The notes beneath the pieces were generated by a model. It was given only the letters and a program-made list of their open reading frames with translations. It did no database searches and was not told where the DNA came from. A program made the translations under genes and the position numbers. A stretch of 64,000 nucleotides of DNA from Bacteroidota bacterium (GTDB taxonomy: Bacteria; Bacteroidota; Bacteroidia; B-17B0; Aurantibacillaceae), in contig JAFLBH010000001.1 of NCBI GenBank assembly GCA_017303905.1, forward strand, positions 783,809 to 847,808, read 5' to 3'. The number at the start of each line of letters is the position of its first letter. Positions within the stretch are counted from its first letter, which is position 1. This document shows, in pieces, positions 53,498-62,643 of this stretch.

Positions 53498-54472
53498 ATG
53501 ATAGTAGTTACAGGCGCTGCAGGATTTATTGGAAGCTGTTTAGTTTCACGCTTAAATCACGAAGGCATTAATGATATAGTAATTGTGGATGATTTTTCTA
53601 AAACAGAAAAGGCTAACAATTACAAAGACAAAAAATACAAAGGAGCTGTTGAGCGCTCGCAATTTGTAAATTGGTTTAAGGAACATGCCAAAGAAATTAC
53701 TTGTGTGTTTCACATCGGTGCACGTACTGATACCACCGAGTTTAATAAATCGATTTTCGATGAGTTAAACGTTAATTATACAAAAGATATTTGGAAAGTT
53801 TGTACAGAAAACGGCATCTCGTTAATTTATGCTTCTTCGGCAGCTACTTATGGCTTGGGAGAGTATGGTTACGATGATGATGAAACAAAAATCCCTTTGT
53901 TAAAGCCATTAAATCCATACGGTGACAGTAAAAATGATTTTGACATCTGGGCGCTTGGTCAGGCTAAGGATGGAAAATGTCCTCCGCATTGGCATGGGTT
54001 TAAGTTTTTTAATGTGTACGGCCCTAATGAATACCATAAAGCGAGAATGGCTTCTGTTATTTTTCATTCGTTCAATCAGATTAAAGATAAAGGTTTTGTA
54101 AAATTATTCAGGAGTCATAATCCTAAATACAGCGATGGTGGTCAGCTTCGCGATTTTGTGTACGTAAAAGATTTAGTGGACGTATTGTTTTTTACTTACA
54201 AAAATCAAATTAAGAACGGTGTTTACAATTTGGGAAGCGGAAAAGCCAGAACATTTTTGGATTTAGCGAAAGCTACATTCAAGGCGCTTGATAAAGAACC
54301 GAATATTGAATTTATCGATACGCCAATTGATATTCGCGATAAGTATCAGTACTTCACGGAAGCAAATATGAATAAGTTAGTGACGCAAGGATATAATAAG
54401 CCGTTTACTTCTTTAGAAGAGGGTGTAAAGGATTATGTGCAGAATTATTTGAGTAAGAAATCGTACTATTAG
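53498..54472 (+). CDS. hldD: ADP-L-glycero-D-manno-heptose 6-epimerase
   Basis: HldD converts ADP-D-glycero-heptose to the L-glycero form for LPS inner core. The extended SDR starts MIVVTGAAGFIGSC. It has the epimerase-specific HIGARTDTTEFN, the catalytic YASSAATYG and NPYGDSK, then FFNVYGPNEYHKARMASV and GQLRDFVYVKDLVDV. The length of 324 residues from ATG 53498 is standard. The neighbourhood lacks other heptose genes. A repeat element begins one base after the stop codon. Confidence 0.93.
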   Translation: MIVVTGAAGFIGSCLVSRLNHEGINDIVIVDDFSKTEKANNYKDKKYKGAVERSQFVNWFKEHAKEITCVFHIGARTDTTEFNKSIFDELNVNYTKDIWKVCTENGISLIYASSAATYGLGEYGYDDDETKIPLLKPLNPYGDSKNDFDIWALGQAKDGKCPPHWHGFKFFNVYGPNEYHKARMASVIFHSFNQIKDKGFVKLFRSHNPKYSDGGQLRDFVYVKDLVDVLFFTYKNQIKNGVYNLGSGKARTFLDLAKATFKALDKEPNIEFIDTPIDIRDKYQYFTEANMNKLVTQGYNKPFTSLEEGVKDYVQNYLSKKSYY

Positions 54473-54746
54473 TTTCAGGGCTAAAGCCCATTCGTTCTTA
54501 TAGAAATTCATCGGCCTAAAGCCCGATGTTGGTAATGGTGAGTGTTTTGTGAATCTTATCGGAACTCCGGGACGTTATCACGAATTAATGTAGCTCCTAA
54601 GGCCAATGTTGGTAATGGTGAGTGTTTTGTGAATTGTTTTCTGATTGTCGGTTTATGTATGCGCCCGACTGATATCAATGATTTTCTTAAAATTCGGCCT
54701 TTAGGCCGATTTGGATACGATATAATAATGGGCTTTAGCCCTGAAA
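54473..54746. mobile_element. MITE-like element with nested inverted repeats
   Basis: Perfect 20-base terminal inverted repeats, TTTCAGGGCTAAAGCCCATT (54473-54492) and its complement (54727-54746), enclose 234 bases. A second, inner inverted pair is ATCGGCCTAAAG-CCCGA (54510-54526) and its near-complement (54694-54710). Both pairs contain a short hairpin of the type GGGCT-AA-AGCCC. Inside is an exact 29-base direct repeat (54526-54554 and 54606-54634). No transposase is encoded. The pattern resembles REP-type palindromes mobilised by IS200-like tyrosine transposases; that link is inferred. Confidence 0.7.
54526..54634. repeat. 29-base direct repeat, two copies 80 bases apart
   Basis: Positions 54526-54554 and 54606-54634 are identical over 29 bases, starting ATGTTGGTAATGG. 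Each copy is preceded by a CCTAA-rich GC motif, so the duplicated unit may include part of the inner palindrome. Confidence 0.85.
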
Positions 54747-54749
54747 AAA

Positions 54750-56291
54750 TCAAGTCATATTTTGTTTACGAATCTTGATGGCGTCGGAGAAGCTGATGCT
54801 GTGAATTTTGGAATCGAGCCACGCATAAAAATTAAAGTATTCCAACGCGTTTTTCTCATAACGGTCTTTAAACACCTCCTGCATTTCTTCTTTGAATTTC
54901 ACGAAAGAAGCAGATTGCTTTCCTTCCCGCTTTGATAAAGCTATCTTTTTAAAATGCTCTAGGAAGAGGACTTCAAATTTGTATTTGTTGTCGAGTGAAG
55001 AAACAAAGCGCGCGGTTGATTTATAGATATAAGGCAATAAATCTTCGTTGCCCAATTCGAAGTGTATAATTAGGTTGATGAGTTTCGAAATACGAATGAT
55101 GTCTTGTCGCAATTCGGCATAATTGGAATTAATAATTTTATTCACCCAATGTAAAGCCTTGCTATACTCACCAACTCCAAAATACACCATGGTTATGATT
55201 TGGTAAATGCGGAGTAGTTCTTCTTCGTTGATTTTGGTTTCGTACTTTTCCAATCCTTTAATTACGGCCGGAATGACATTTTTTGCTTTATCATGTTGCC
55301 CAATATATGCGTATAAAAGCATTTCATTAATGTAGGAATTAGAGAAGATGGCAATTTGTAAATCGATGCTCTTAAACTTCGGATCGAGCCACAAGGCCTT
55401 TAATTTATCAATGGTTTTAAATCCGTCAGTATATAAACGTTTGATGGCATAATAACGAATGGTATAGCCATGCGCTACGATGTAACTTTTGGGTAATTCG
55501 GAAATGAGTGAAGGTTCATTTTCCATAGCGAAGATTAAGCCCTGGAAAGAATCACACATTTCATCCGGTTGATTTAGCAAACGTGCCGCTAATCCTTTTA
55601 TATGTAATAAAGTGATAAATGATTTTTTCGAATTTATGACCGTTTTATCCTGGAGCGATTTATCAGCGAGTATTTTTTCTATTTCCTCAACATCGCTTTT
55701 TGTACGAACAAAAAGGAGCTTAGCAGAAAGTTGATTTAATCGGCTAAGTAATTTTTCGAAGTGAGTCAGTTGTTCTATTTTTTGATAAATGGTAATCTCT
55801 TCCTCTACTAGTTTTTCGATGGTGACATTCGTTATTTGTCCGAAATGTGCTTCCATATCGATAACTACTTTTTCCAAATCAATAATTTCAAGGATATAAT
55901 AGAATAACTCGTGTTTATAAGCTTGCTCTTTTACATCGTTCAATACTTTACGTGCTTGTTTGTAAAGCGATTTATTAAAGAGTATCTGGATGTTTTTTAT
56001 TTGCTCATTGATTTCAGCGGTTTTGCTGTTTTCTATTCTGAAATGGCGTAAGCTTTTTAAGATGTGGTGTAGAAGCTGATTTTTTTCTGAAGGTAAATGT
56101 TTAATGAAAGTTTCATTCTTAAACTGATCTTTAACCAACTCCTCATCATATTCGGGTAAAGTAGAAATGAAGTTAAAAAGCTTGATGTAATTTTTTTCAC
56201 CTTGTTGCAAAGAAGAAACCTTACGAAAGAATTTTATTTCTTCGCTGTTAAGTGATTTTATTATGTCGAATAATAAATTGGACGGTTTCAT
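54750..56291 (-). CDS. Uncharacterised alpha-helical protein, tandem paralogue 2
   Basis: I do not recognise this 513-residue protein. It starts MKPSNLLFDIIKSLNSEEIKFFRKVSS and is almost entirely alpha-helical with charged amphipathic repeats that look like degenerate TPRs (for example LLYAYIGQHDKAKNVIPAVIKGLEKY and KALHWVNKIINSNYAELRQDI). It has no signal peptide or membrane segment, so it is probably cytoplasmic. It is homologous along its length to the upstream gene (56294-57826), which ends 2 bases before its start. The shared N-terminal block (LIKSL-x-S-E-x-x-FF) and a central LFxKxxYKQxRKxLNxxKExAYK block stand out. Confidence 0.75.
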   Translation of the reverse strand: MKPSNLLFDIIKSLNSEEIKFFRKVSSLQQGEKNYIKLFNFISTLPEYDEELVKDQFKNETFIKHLPSEKNQLLHHILKSLRHFRIENSKTAEINEQIKNIQILFNKSLYKQARKVLNDVKEQAYKHELFYYILEIIDLEKVVIDMEAHFGQITNVTIEKLVEEEITIYQKIEQLTHFEKLLSRLNQLSAKLLFVRTKSDVEEIEKILADKSLQDKTVINSKKSFITLLHIKGLAARLLNQPDEMCDSFQGLIFAMENEPSLISELPKSYIVAHGYTIRYYAIKRLYTDGFKTIDKLKALWLDPKFKSIDLQIAIFSNSYINEMLLYAYIGQHDKAKNVIPAVIKGLEKYETKINEEELLRIYQIITMVYFGVGEYSKALHWVNKIINSNYAELRQDIIRISKLINLIIHFELGNEDLLPYIYKSTARFVSSLDNKYKFEVLFLEHFKKIALSKREGKQSASFVKFKEEMQEVFKDRYEKNALEYFNFYAWLDSKIHSISFSDAIKIRKQNMT

Positions 56292-56293
56292 CT

Positions 56294-57826
56294 TTATTTT
56301 TTCCAGTTATCGGCTTGTTTTTCAAAAATGATATCTCCGATTTTTTTGCCTGTCACTTTACTTTCAGTGTAAGCTAAGAAATCAAAATAGTAATTAGCAA
56401 TTTTTTCGAAAGGATCTTGCATCACTTCCTTAAACTCTTTACGGTATCTTTCCCACACATGCATCGGTTCTTCGGTATCCGCTAATTCCTCAAACATATC
56501 GATTACCATTTTTTCTACTTTAAACTGATGTTTTTGATTTTTGTAGAAATCGCGCGCTGTTTTAATAATGTATTTAAGTTGCGGTATTTTGTTTAATTCA
56601 TAATGAAGAATTATGTTTTGTAAACGCGAAAAGCACTGAAGATCGAGGCGTAAATGCGTGTCGTTTTCGCTCATCAGTAATGTCAAATACTTACTGGCTT
56701 CCGGATAATTTCCGGAGTATATATACAGGTTCGCGAAGTTGTAATAGAAGATGAGAAGTTCCTCCTTATTAATTTTTTCTTTATATAATTCTATTTGTTC
56801 GTTGATATACTTTACAACTGGAATAGCTTTGTCTGTTCGTCCGCCATCAGTATAAATTAACAGCTGCGCGTTAGTAGTGCTTGTAAATATTTTTAGCTGT
56901 AAATCGGTTGTATTAAAGGCAGGATGCGTTTTGAGTTGTATGAAATTATTAATGAGTTTTTCGGCTGTGGCATAATGTGTTTTTTCAATTTCAACTGATA
57001 AAACATTGTTGGTGGCCGATAAGTATCTTTTCGGATATTCATTAATTAAAAATGGATTCGTATCCATTACTTCAATCATGGCGCTAAATTCCTGTTGACG
57101 GGCTGAGTTATCTCTTTTCTTTGAATAACATAAAGCGCGCGTATGATGATATAAAACTTCAGCCTTTTTAGAGAGACATTGTTTTTTGGATTTAAGCAAT
57201 GGAGAGTTCAGCATTTTATCGTAGGCTTCAAATTCCTTAGCAGTTTTTGCTACCATACTTTGGCGCACCAGGTAATTTACTTTAGAAAAGGCCTGGGTTA
57301 ATTCGGCAATGTTTTTTGATTTATCAATAAGTTGTTGCTCTTCTTTTATTAAGTCATCCAACGATTTAAAGTTGATGCCGAATTTATTTTCAATATCCAG
57401 CAATTGCTTTTCAATGGAAATTATTTCCAGAATAAAACTAAAACTCTCATCCTTGTAAGCTTCCTCCTTTAGTTTGTTTAGCATTTTACGGCATTGCTTG
57501 TATTGGGCTTTATCAAACAAATTCCGCAAATTGGTTATTTCGTCTTTTATTGTGTAAGCTGTAATGCTTTCGGCGTAAAAGGTGCGCTGGCTTTTTAAAA
57601 TGACATCATAAATATCTTCTAAGATGTTCTTTTGCTTGAGAAGTTTATTAATGACTTTAGAGGGCTTAATGATTTCTTCCAACGAAGATTTTTCCAGTTC
57701 ATCAAATAATTTCGAAAGGTTGACTGAATTGGAATCTGTGGTTACGGTCAGTTTAAAGAATCGTTTCTCCGATTTGCTCAGTGATTTAATTAAATCAAAA
57801 ACTTCTTCCAGACTAACTGTTATCAT
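56294..57826 (-). CDS. Uncharacterised alpha-helical protein, tandem paralogue 1
   Basis: This 510-residue protein is a full-length paralogue of the next gene downstream. It starts MITVSLEEVFDLIKSLSKSEKRFFKL and has the central block LFDKAQYKQCRKMLNKLKEEAYKDESFSFILEIISIEKQLLDIE. The remainder is TPR-like helices (NFANLYIYSGNYPEASKYLTLLMSEND). It is presumably cytoplasmic; no catalytic or nucleic-acid-binding motif is visible. The two genes are 2 bases apart and surely co-transcribed. The protein could be a scaffold or regulatory helical-repeat protein. Confidence 0.75.
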   Translation of the reverse strand: MITVSLEEVFDLIKSLSKSEKRFFKLTVTTDSNSVNLSKLFDELEKSSLEEIIKPSKVINKLLKQKNILEDIYDVILKSQRTFYAESITAYTIKDEITNLRNLFDKAQYKQCRKMLNKLKEEAYKDESFSFILEIISIEKQLLDIENKFGINFKSLDDLIKEEQQLIDKSKNIAELTQAFSKVNYLVRQSMVAKTAKEFEAYDKMLNSPLLKSKKQCLSKKAEVLYHHTRALCYSKKRDNSARQQEFSAMIEVMDTNPFLINEYPKRYLSATNNVLSVEIEKTHYATAEKLINNFIQLKTHPAFNTTDLQLKIFTSTTNAQLLIYTDGGRTDKAIPVVKYINEQIELYKEKINKEELLIFYYNFANLYIYSGNYPEASKYLTLLMSENDTHLRLDLQCFSRLQNIILHYELNKIPQLKYIIKTARDFYKNQKHQFKVEKMVIDMFEELADTEEPMHVWERYRKEFKEVMQDPFEKIANYYFDFLAYTESKVTGKKIGDIIFEKQADNWKK

Positions 57827-57928
57827 GTTTTAGGAATTCAAAATGTTAAAAGCATTATTGTATTCTTATATTGCTGTAAAAAAACACTTTTTTTTGCTAA
57901 TTTTAATCTTGTCTACAAAGTTTAGGTC

Positions 57929-60361
57929 ATGAAAGCGATAAAAAATAGCTCATTTCTTGTAATCTTAACCATTTTAATATGGCCTTTTTACATTAAAAGT
58001 CAGGAAATCTCCTGCCAAAAATTAAAGAACACGGTAAATACTGCCACTTTATATCCTTCGCCGGAAAACTTACGAAGTGACACTTTCGATATTCTAAAAT
58101 ACACGATTTCCCTAAACATCACCGATTTTGTAACGGATACCATTCGCGGGAACACGCTTATAAAATTTAAACCTAAGTTAAACGGACAAAACAAAATCCG
58201 TCTCGATTTATTAAAGATGAAAATCGATTCGGTTAAGCTGAATAGCAGTTTGCTCACCTACACTTACAATGATACGGTTATAAAAGTGAATTTACCTGCT
58301 TCCTATAACACGACGGATACATTGAATCTGAATGTTTTTTATCATGGCAAACCACAGGGAGATCCATCCGGATGGGGTGGGTTTTATTTTAGCGGTAACT
58401 ATGCATTTAATTTAGGTGTGGGGTTTGGTGCAAAGCCTCATAATTATGGAAGAGTATGGTTTCCTTGCTTCGATAATTTTGTGGAGAAGAGTCTGTATGA
58501 TTTTAATATCACCACCGATGTATCGAAGAAAGCGTATTGCAACGGTGAATTAATAAATGATGTGGTGAATGGAAGTTTACGAACTCGTTCCTGGAAATTA
58601 GAAAAAGAAATTCCCAGCTATTTGGCTTCCGTAGCTGTGGCGGATTATACACAGGTTAACTGGACGGCTTCGGTAGCTTCAGGAACAGTGCCTGTAATTT
58701 TAGCTGCGCGTGCTGCGGATACAAGCGCGTTAAAGGCAGGCTTTGTGAATTTATTAAATGCGGTGAGCGGTTTCGAAAATTATTATGGGCCTTATGTATG
58801 GAATCGTGTAGGTTATTGTTTGGTTCCGTTTAATAGTGGGGCAATGGAACACGCTACTAATATTGCTTATCCTCAAGCAGCAATAAGTATTGGTTATGAA
58901 GCAACATTGATGGCGCATGAATTATCGCATCATTGGTGGGGTGATTTAATGACATGCGAAACGCAGGAAGATATGTGGCTGAATGAAGGCTGGGCCAGCT
59001 ATAGTGAGTATTTATTCAGAGAATGGAAATACGGTTACAATTCTTACATCACCAATTTGATTTCAACGCATGATGATATGGTGCATTTCGCACATTTCAG
59101 AGAAGGAAAATATTGGGCGGTATCCGGCGTGCCTCATCAATACACATATGGGGATCATGTATATAGAAAGGGAGCTGTGGTAGCGCATAATTTGCGCGCT
59201 TATATGGGCGATACGGATTTCTTTAACGGAATCAAATATGTGATGGCTCAGAAGGCGTACAAAAACATGAATAGCATGGAATTTAAAAGTTTATTGGAAA
59301 CTTCATCCGGTAAAAGTCTGAGTGATTTTTTTAATAACTGGGTGATGAACGGTGGTTGGCCGCATTTTTCTGTGGATTCATTAAACTATGTGCCGCAGGG
59401 TGTTGGCAGTTATATTGCAACGGTACATGTAAAGCAAAAAATCACGGGCGCGCCGGCTTATTATTCGAATGTGCCTTTGGAAATTTCTTTTTTCAATAAT
59501 TTATGGCAACCTACAACAAAGTCGTTCACCATGAGCGGAGCGGCGCAAAGTTTCACTTTTGCCTTAAATTTTGCGCCGGTAATGAGTGCCATCAATTATA
59601 ACGGTAAATTGTTAGATGCTTTGGTGGCTGAAGACAAAATTTACAAATCTATTGGTAGTTTTAATAACACATTGGGAAAATGTATTATTCAAGTGGTAAA
59701 TAAAGGCGCAGATTCTTCATTTATACGTGTAGAACATAATTACGCAAAGCCGGATCCGTTTAAGAATAACATTGGTAATTATAAAATTTCAAACCAACAT
59801 TATTGGCGAATTGATGGTGTTTTAACGCCGGGATTTCACGCGAAGTTGCATTTAAATTTCGATGGAACGAATACTACGAGTGGAAGCTTTGGGCAGTTAG
59901 ATACCTGTTTGACATCCGTACAAAATGATAGTATTATTGTGTTGTATCGAAAGAACAGAGCGGATGATTGGAAATTAGTGGATAAATACACGAAATATAA
60001 AACAGGAACTAAAATGGGGAAGTTCATAATCGATACCTTACGTTTGGGTGAATATGTATTTGCCAATAAAAATGGCATCAATCCCGGAATTGGAATTCAG
60101 GAAAGTGTGAAGGGAAAATCAAATTTAAAGTTATTCCCAAATCCTGCAGGTCAGCAAGTAACTGTTCGATTAGAAAATTACACAATGCAAGGGTCAGAGC
60201 TTATTGAAATCATCAGTACAGAGGGAAAACTGGTTTTTTCAAGTTCTTTAAGTACTCAGGAGACAAAAATTGACTGTTCAGCTTTTTCCAAAGGAAATTA
60301 CATCGTTAGTATTTCCAGAAACAAAAAAGTGATCGCGAGAGAAAAATTAATTCTGCAATAA
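57929..60361 (+). CDS. M1-family zinc aminopeptidase with type A T9SS sorting domain
   Basis: The 810-residue protein begins with a signal peptide and the N-terminal beta-saddle domain of M1 peptidases. The exopeptidase motif reads SGAMEHAT (a GAMEN variant), and the zinc site is complete: H330-ELS-H334 with E353 in NEGWASYSEY, exactly HEXXH-18-E. A type A sorting domain starts near residue 725 (LFPNPAGQQVTVRLEN, GNYIVSIS). T9SS export therefore places this aminopeptidase at the cell surface or outside, where it would process peptides from extracellular protein. The ATG at 57929 is clear. It stands alone between divergent and convergent genes. Confidence 0.92.
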   Translation: MKAIKNSSFLVILTILIWPFYIKSQEISCQKLKNTVNTATLYPSPENLRSDTFDILKYTISLNITDFVTDTIRGNTLIKFKPKLNGQNKIRLDLLKMKIDSVKLNSSLLTYTYNDTVIKVNLPASYNTTDTLNLNVFYHGKPQGDPSGWGGFYFSGNYAFNLGVGFGAKPHNYGRVWFPCFDNFVEKSLYDFNITTDVSKKAYCNGELINDVVNGSLRTRSWKLEKEIPSYLASVAVADYTQVNWTASVASGTVPVILAARAADTSALKAGFVNLLNAVSGFENYYGPYVWNRVGYCLVPFNSGAMEHATNIAYPQAAISIGYEATLMAHELSHHWWGDLMTCETQEDMWLNEGWASYSEYLFREWKYGYNSYITNLISTHDDMVHFAHFREGKYWAVSGVPHQYTYGDHVYRKGAVVAHNLRAYMGDTDFFNGIKYVMAQKAYKNMNSMEFKSLLETSSGKSLSDFFNNWVMNGGWPHFSVDSLNYVPQGVGSYIATVHVKQKITGAPAYYSNVPLEISFFNNLWQPTTKSFTMSGAAQSFTFALNFAPVMSAINYNGKLLDALVAEDKIYKSIGSFNNTLGKCIIQVVNKGADSSFIRVEHNYAKPDPFKNNIGNYKISNQHYWRIDGVLTPGFHAKLHLNFDGTNTTSGSFGQLDTCLTSVQNDSIIVLYRKNRADDWKLVDKYTKYKTGTKMGKFIIDTLRLGEYVFANKNGINPGIGIQESVKGKSNLKLFPNPAGQQVTVRLENYTMQGSELIEIISTEGKLVFSSSLSTQETKIDCSAFSKGNYIVSISRNKKVIAREKLILQ

Positions 60362-61468
60362 TTATTCGAGGGATTTAATTAAAGCCGCAGCTTTTAGTAA
60401 GCATTCTTCGTATTCTTTTTCAGGATCACACAAATGTGTAATCGCGCTTCCAACAGAAAAGGAAAGGTATTTTTCTTTTTCATTATAAAAGATGCTTCGG
60501 ATTAAAACATTCAAATCAAAATCACCTTTTTCATCTATATAACCAATGGTGCCGGAAAATGGTCCGCGATTACACGTTTCAAAATCGTCAATCAATTGCA
60601 TTGCTCTGATTTTTGGAGCACCGGTCATACTTGCCATTGGGAAAGTAGCATGAATGATTTCGTTGAAAGAAATTCCATCTTTCAATTCGCAACTCACGGT
60701 ACTTACCATTTGGTGAACTTGTTGATAGGATTCAATGTCGTAAAGTTTTTCAACTATTACACTTCCTTTTTTAGCAATACGCGAAAAATCATTGCGGGCT
60801 ACATCTACAATCATGACGTTTTCGGTACGCTCCTTCAAACTGTTTTTTAATTCGTTTTTAATCTGTTCGTCTTCATGTGAATTAGTGCTTCGCCGCGCCG
60901 TACCTTTAATGGGTTTTGTAATTAATTTGTTGCCGCGCTTACTTAAAAATAATTCGGGACTCGCACAGATGATGTAACGATCATCCAACTTAACAAGAGC
61001 AGAGTAGGGTGCCTGACTTAAGGCATTCAATTTATTAAAAACATCAAATGGATTTATCTCCGCATTTTTTGCTTCGAACGTGATACAGTAATTAATTTCA
61101 TATATATCACCAAGCTGAATATGATGCTTTAGAGCTTTTACTTTTTCGATGTATTCTTCTTTACTTGTAATACATTGTAATTTTACAGGCATCGATTTCT
61201 GTTCGTCTTCCGGAATATATTCGCTAATGAGTTCAGGAGAAAAGTAAAAGCTTTGAGGAAATCGGAGTGCAGATGAGCCTTGAGAAGTTAAATTCTCAAT
61301 TTTATTTTTATAATCGTAATTAAGAAAGGTAAATTGATTTTTTACTGAGTCTAAAGGAGATTCGCTAACTGAATTGCTTGCAATGGTTAAATGCCGAAAG
61401 CCAAAAGCGTGATGGTTGTTGTTGAGAATGGCAAAAGCCCTAAATTGTTTTAATTTATCATTATGCAT
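60362..61468 (-). CDS. pabB: Aminodeoxychorismate synthase component I
   Basis: A chorismate-binding enzyme of about 368 residues. Landmarks are LGDIYEINYCITFEA, CASPELFLSKRG, TKPIKGTARRS, NVMIVDVARNDFSRI, FPMASMTGAPKI and GPFSGTIGYI. The short length and the PIKGT motif fit PabB (4-amino-4-deoxychorismate for folate) better than TrpE, and no tryptophan genes are adjacent. I place the start at ATG 61468: a TTG at 61504 would lie inside a TAnnTTTG promoter. PabA and PabC are not in this window. Confidence 0.85.
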   Translation of the reverse strand: MHNDKLKQFRAFAILNNNHHAFGFRHLTIASNSVSESPLDSVKNQFTFLNYDYKNKIENLTSQGSSALRFPQSFYFSPELISEYIPEDEQKSMPVKLQCITSKEEYIEKVKALKHHIQLGDIYEINYCITFEAKNAEINPFDVFNKLNALSQAPYSALVKLDDRYIICASPELFLSKRGNKLITKPIKGTARRSTNSHEDEQIKNELKNSLKERTENVMIVDVARNDFSRIAKKGSVIVEKLYDIESYQQVHQMVSTVSCELKDGISFNEIIHATFPMASMTGAPKIRAMQLIDDFETCNRGPFSGTIGYIDEKGDFDLNVLIRSIFYNEKEKYLSFSVGSAITHLCDPEKEYEECLLKAAALIKSLE

Positions 61469-61501
61469 ATTGGTATTCGCAATCCGATTCGTTACTTTTA
61501 T

Positions 61502-61509
61502 CAAATATA
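61502..61509 (-). promoter_or_regulatory. Bacteroidota -7 element (TATATTTG) for pabB
   Basis: On the minus strand TATATTTG matches TAnnTTTG, with a TTG 23 bases further upstream (61533-61535). It lies 33 bases before the ATG at 61468 and overlaps the alternative TTG start. Confidence 0.5.
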
Positions 61510-61524
61510 CTTGTTTTATACATC

Positions 61525-62643
61525 ATGCGTTTCAAGGCATTACTAATATTGTTTTTTATTTCCTTTTTTGCAAAGGCACAATTAGTAACAAATGGTTCGA
61601 TTTCAGGAGCGCCTTGTGCTAATAGCGGAATCAATGTAGGTAATGCAGTAGGTTGGTCGGGTTGTGGCTTTTCACCTGATTTATGTTGTTTAGCAATGCC
61701 TTCGTATGTTGCTTCTTCTTCTGTAACACCTGTAGTTTCTCCGGATGGAGGAACCTGGTTAGGTTTAGCGGCTTTAGGTGAATGTGCGCAAACAACCATT
61801 ACAGGACTAACTGCGGGACAAACTTACACGCTTTATTTTTGCGGCGCTTGTTTCGGAACAGGAACTTCTATATATAATCAGGGACCATCCTTGCCTCGTA
61901 TTTCTGTTGTTGGTTCGGCATCGATTACAGTTAACATTCCAATGACGGCAAGCACATGGTACCGCTATCAATTAGTGTTTGTGGCTAATGCAGCCACCAT
62001 GACATTACGTTGTGATCATTTAACAGGTAGTGTGTCTTACGCAAGTTTAGATGGCTTTAGCTTAAATCCTTCTGCACCTTGCGGTCCCATTGTATTGCCA
62101 ATCGAATTAGTGAATTTCGATGTAACCGTTTTGGGGAATGATAAAGTGCATTTAAAATGGATTACCGCTATGGAAAAAAATAACGACCACTTTGTTATTG
62201 AAAGAAGTAAGGATGGTGTGTATTTTGAAGAAGTAACAAGAGTAGAAGGCGCTAAAAACAGTAATGTAAATATTTCTTACGGTGCTTACGACACAGCGCC
62301 TTTAAGCGGAATTTCTTATTATCGATTAAAACAAGTTGATACGGATGGATCATTTGAATATTCAGATTTACGAGTTGTTGAGATGAAAGGTAAAAATGAT
62401 TTTACATTAGTGCCAAATCCTGCCTCAGGTGAGGTAGCAGTTAATTTCATTTGTAAGTCTGCAGCCAACGAAATTATTAATGTATATGATAATCGTGGTT
62501 ATTTAGTGCTGTCAAAAGAAGTTGTTTGTTCGGAAGGCGCCAACAATACAAAACTTGATATTTCTTCTTTAAAAAACGGATTGTATTTTGTGTTTTTGAA
62601 CACAAAGGATAAGACATATAAAAGTAAGCTGGTTGTTAATTAA
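61525..62643 (+). CDS. Secreted protein with type A T9SS sorting domain
   Basis: The 372-residue protein has a signal peptide (MRFKALLILFFISFFAKAQ). A Cys-rich galactose-binding-like beta-sandwich follows (about 20-190, with GAPCANSG, CGFSPDLCCLA and CGACFGTG). An FN3-like connector (VELVNFDVTVLGNDKVHLKWITAMEKNNDHFVIERS) is common just ahead of Bacteroidota sorting tails. The type A sorting domain starts near residue 295 (LVPNPASGEVAVNF, GLYFVFLNTKDK). A carbohydrate-binding role is plausible but unproven. The 3' end overlaps convergent hemH by 8 bases. Confidence 0.85.
   Translation: MRFKALLILFFISFFAKAQLVTNGSISGAPCANSGINVGNAVGWSGCGFSPDLCCLAMPSYVASSSVTPVVSPDGGTWLGLAALGECAQTTITGLTAGQTYTLYFCGACFGTGTSIYNQGPSLPRISVVGSASITVNIPMTASTWYRYQLVFVANAATMTLRCDHLTGSVSYASLDGFSLNPSAPCGPIVLPIELVNFDVTVLGNDKVHLKWITAMEKNNDHFVIERSKDGVYFEEVTRVEGAKNSNVNISYGAYDTAPLSGISYYRLKQVDTDGSFEYSDLRVVEMKGKNDFTLVPNPASGEVAVNFICKSAANEIINVYDNRGYLVLSKEVVCSEGANNTKLDISSLKNGLYFVFLNTKDKTYKSKLVVN

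Noticed and set aside
54542..54778. Overlapping ORFs of 65-78 codons on both strands in the hldD downstream region
   Set aside because: They are made of the inverted and direct repeats of the MITE-like element and show no protein-like conservation pattern.
54542..57826. The two helical paralogues as transposases linked to the adjacent repeat element
   Set aside because: They lack the HUH or DDE motifs of transposases and are long helical-repeat proteins.
60362..61504. pabB starting at TTG 61504, or identity as trpE
   Set aside because: The TTG lies in the promoter element, ATG 61468 fits the family length, and no trp genes are nearby.
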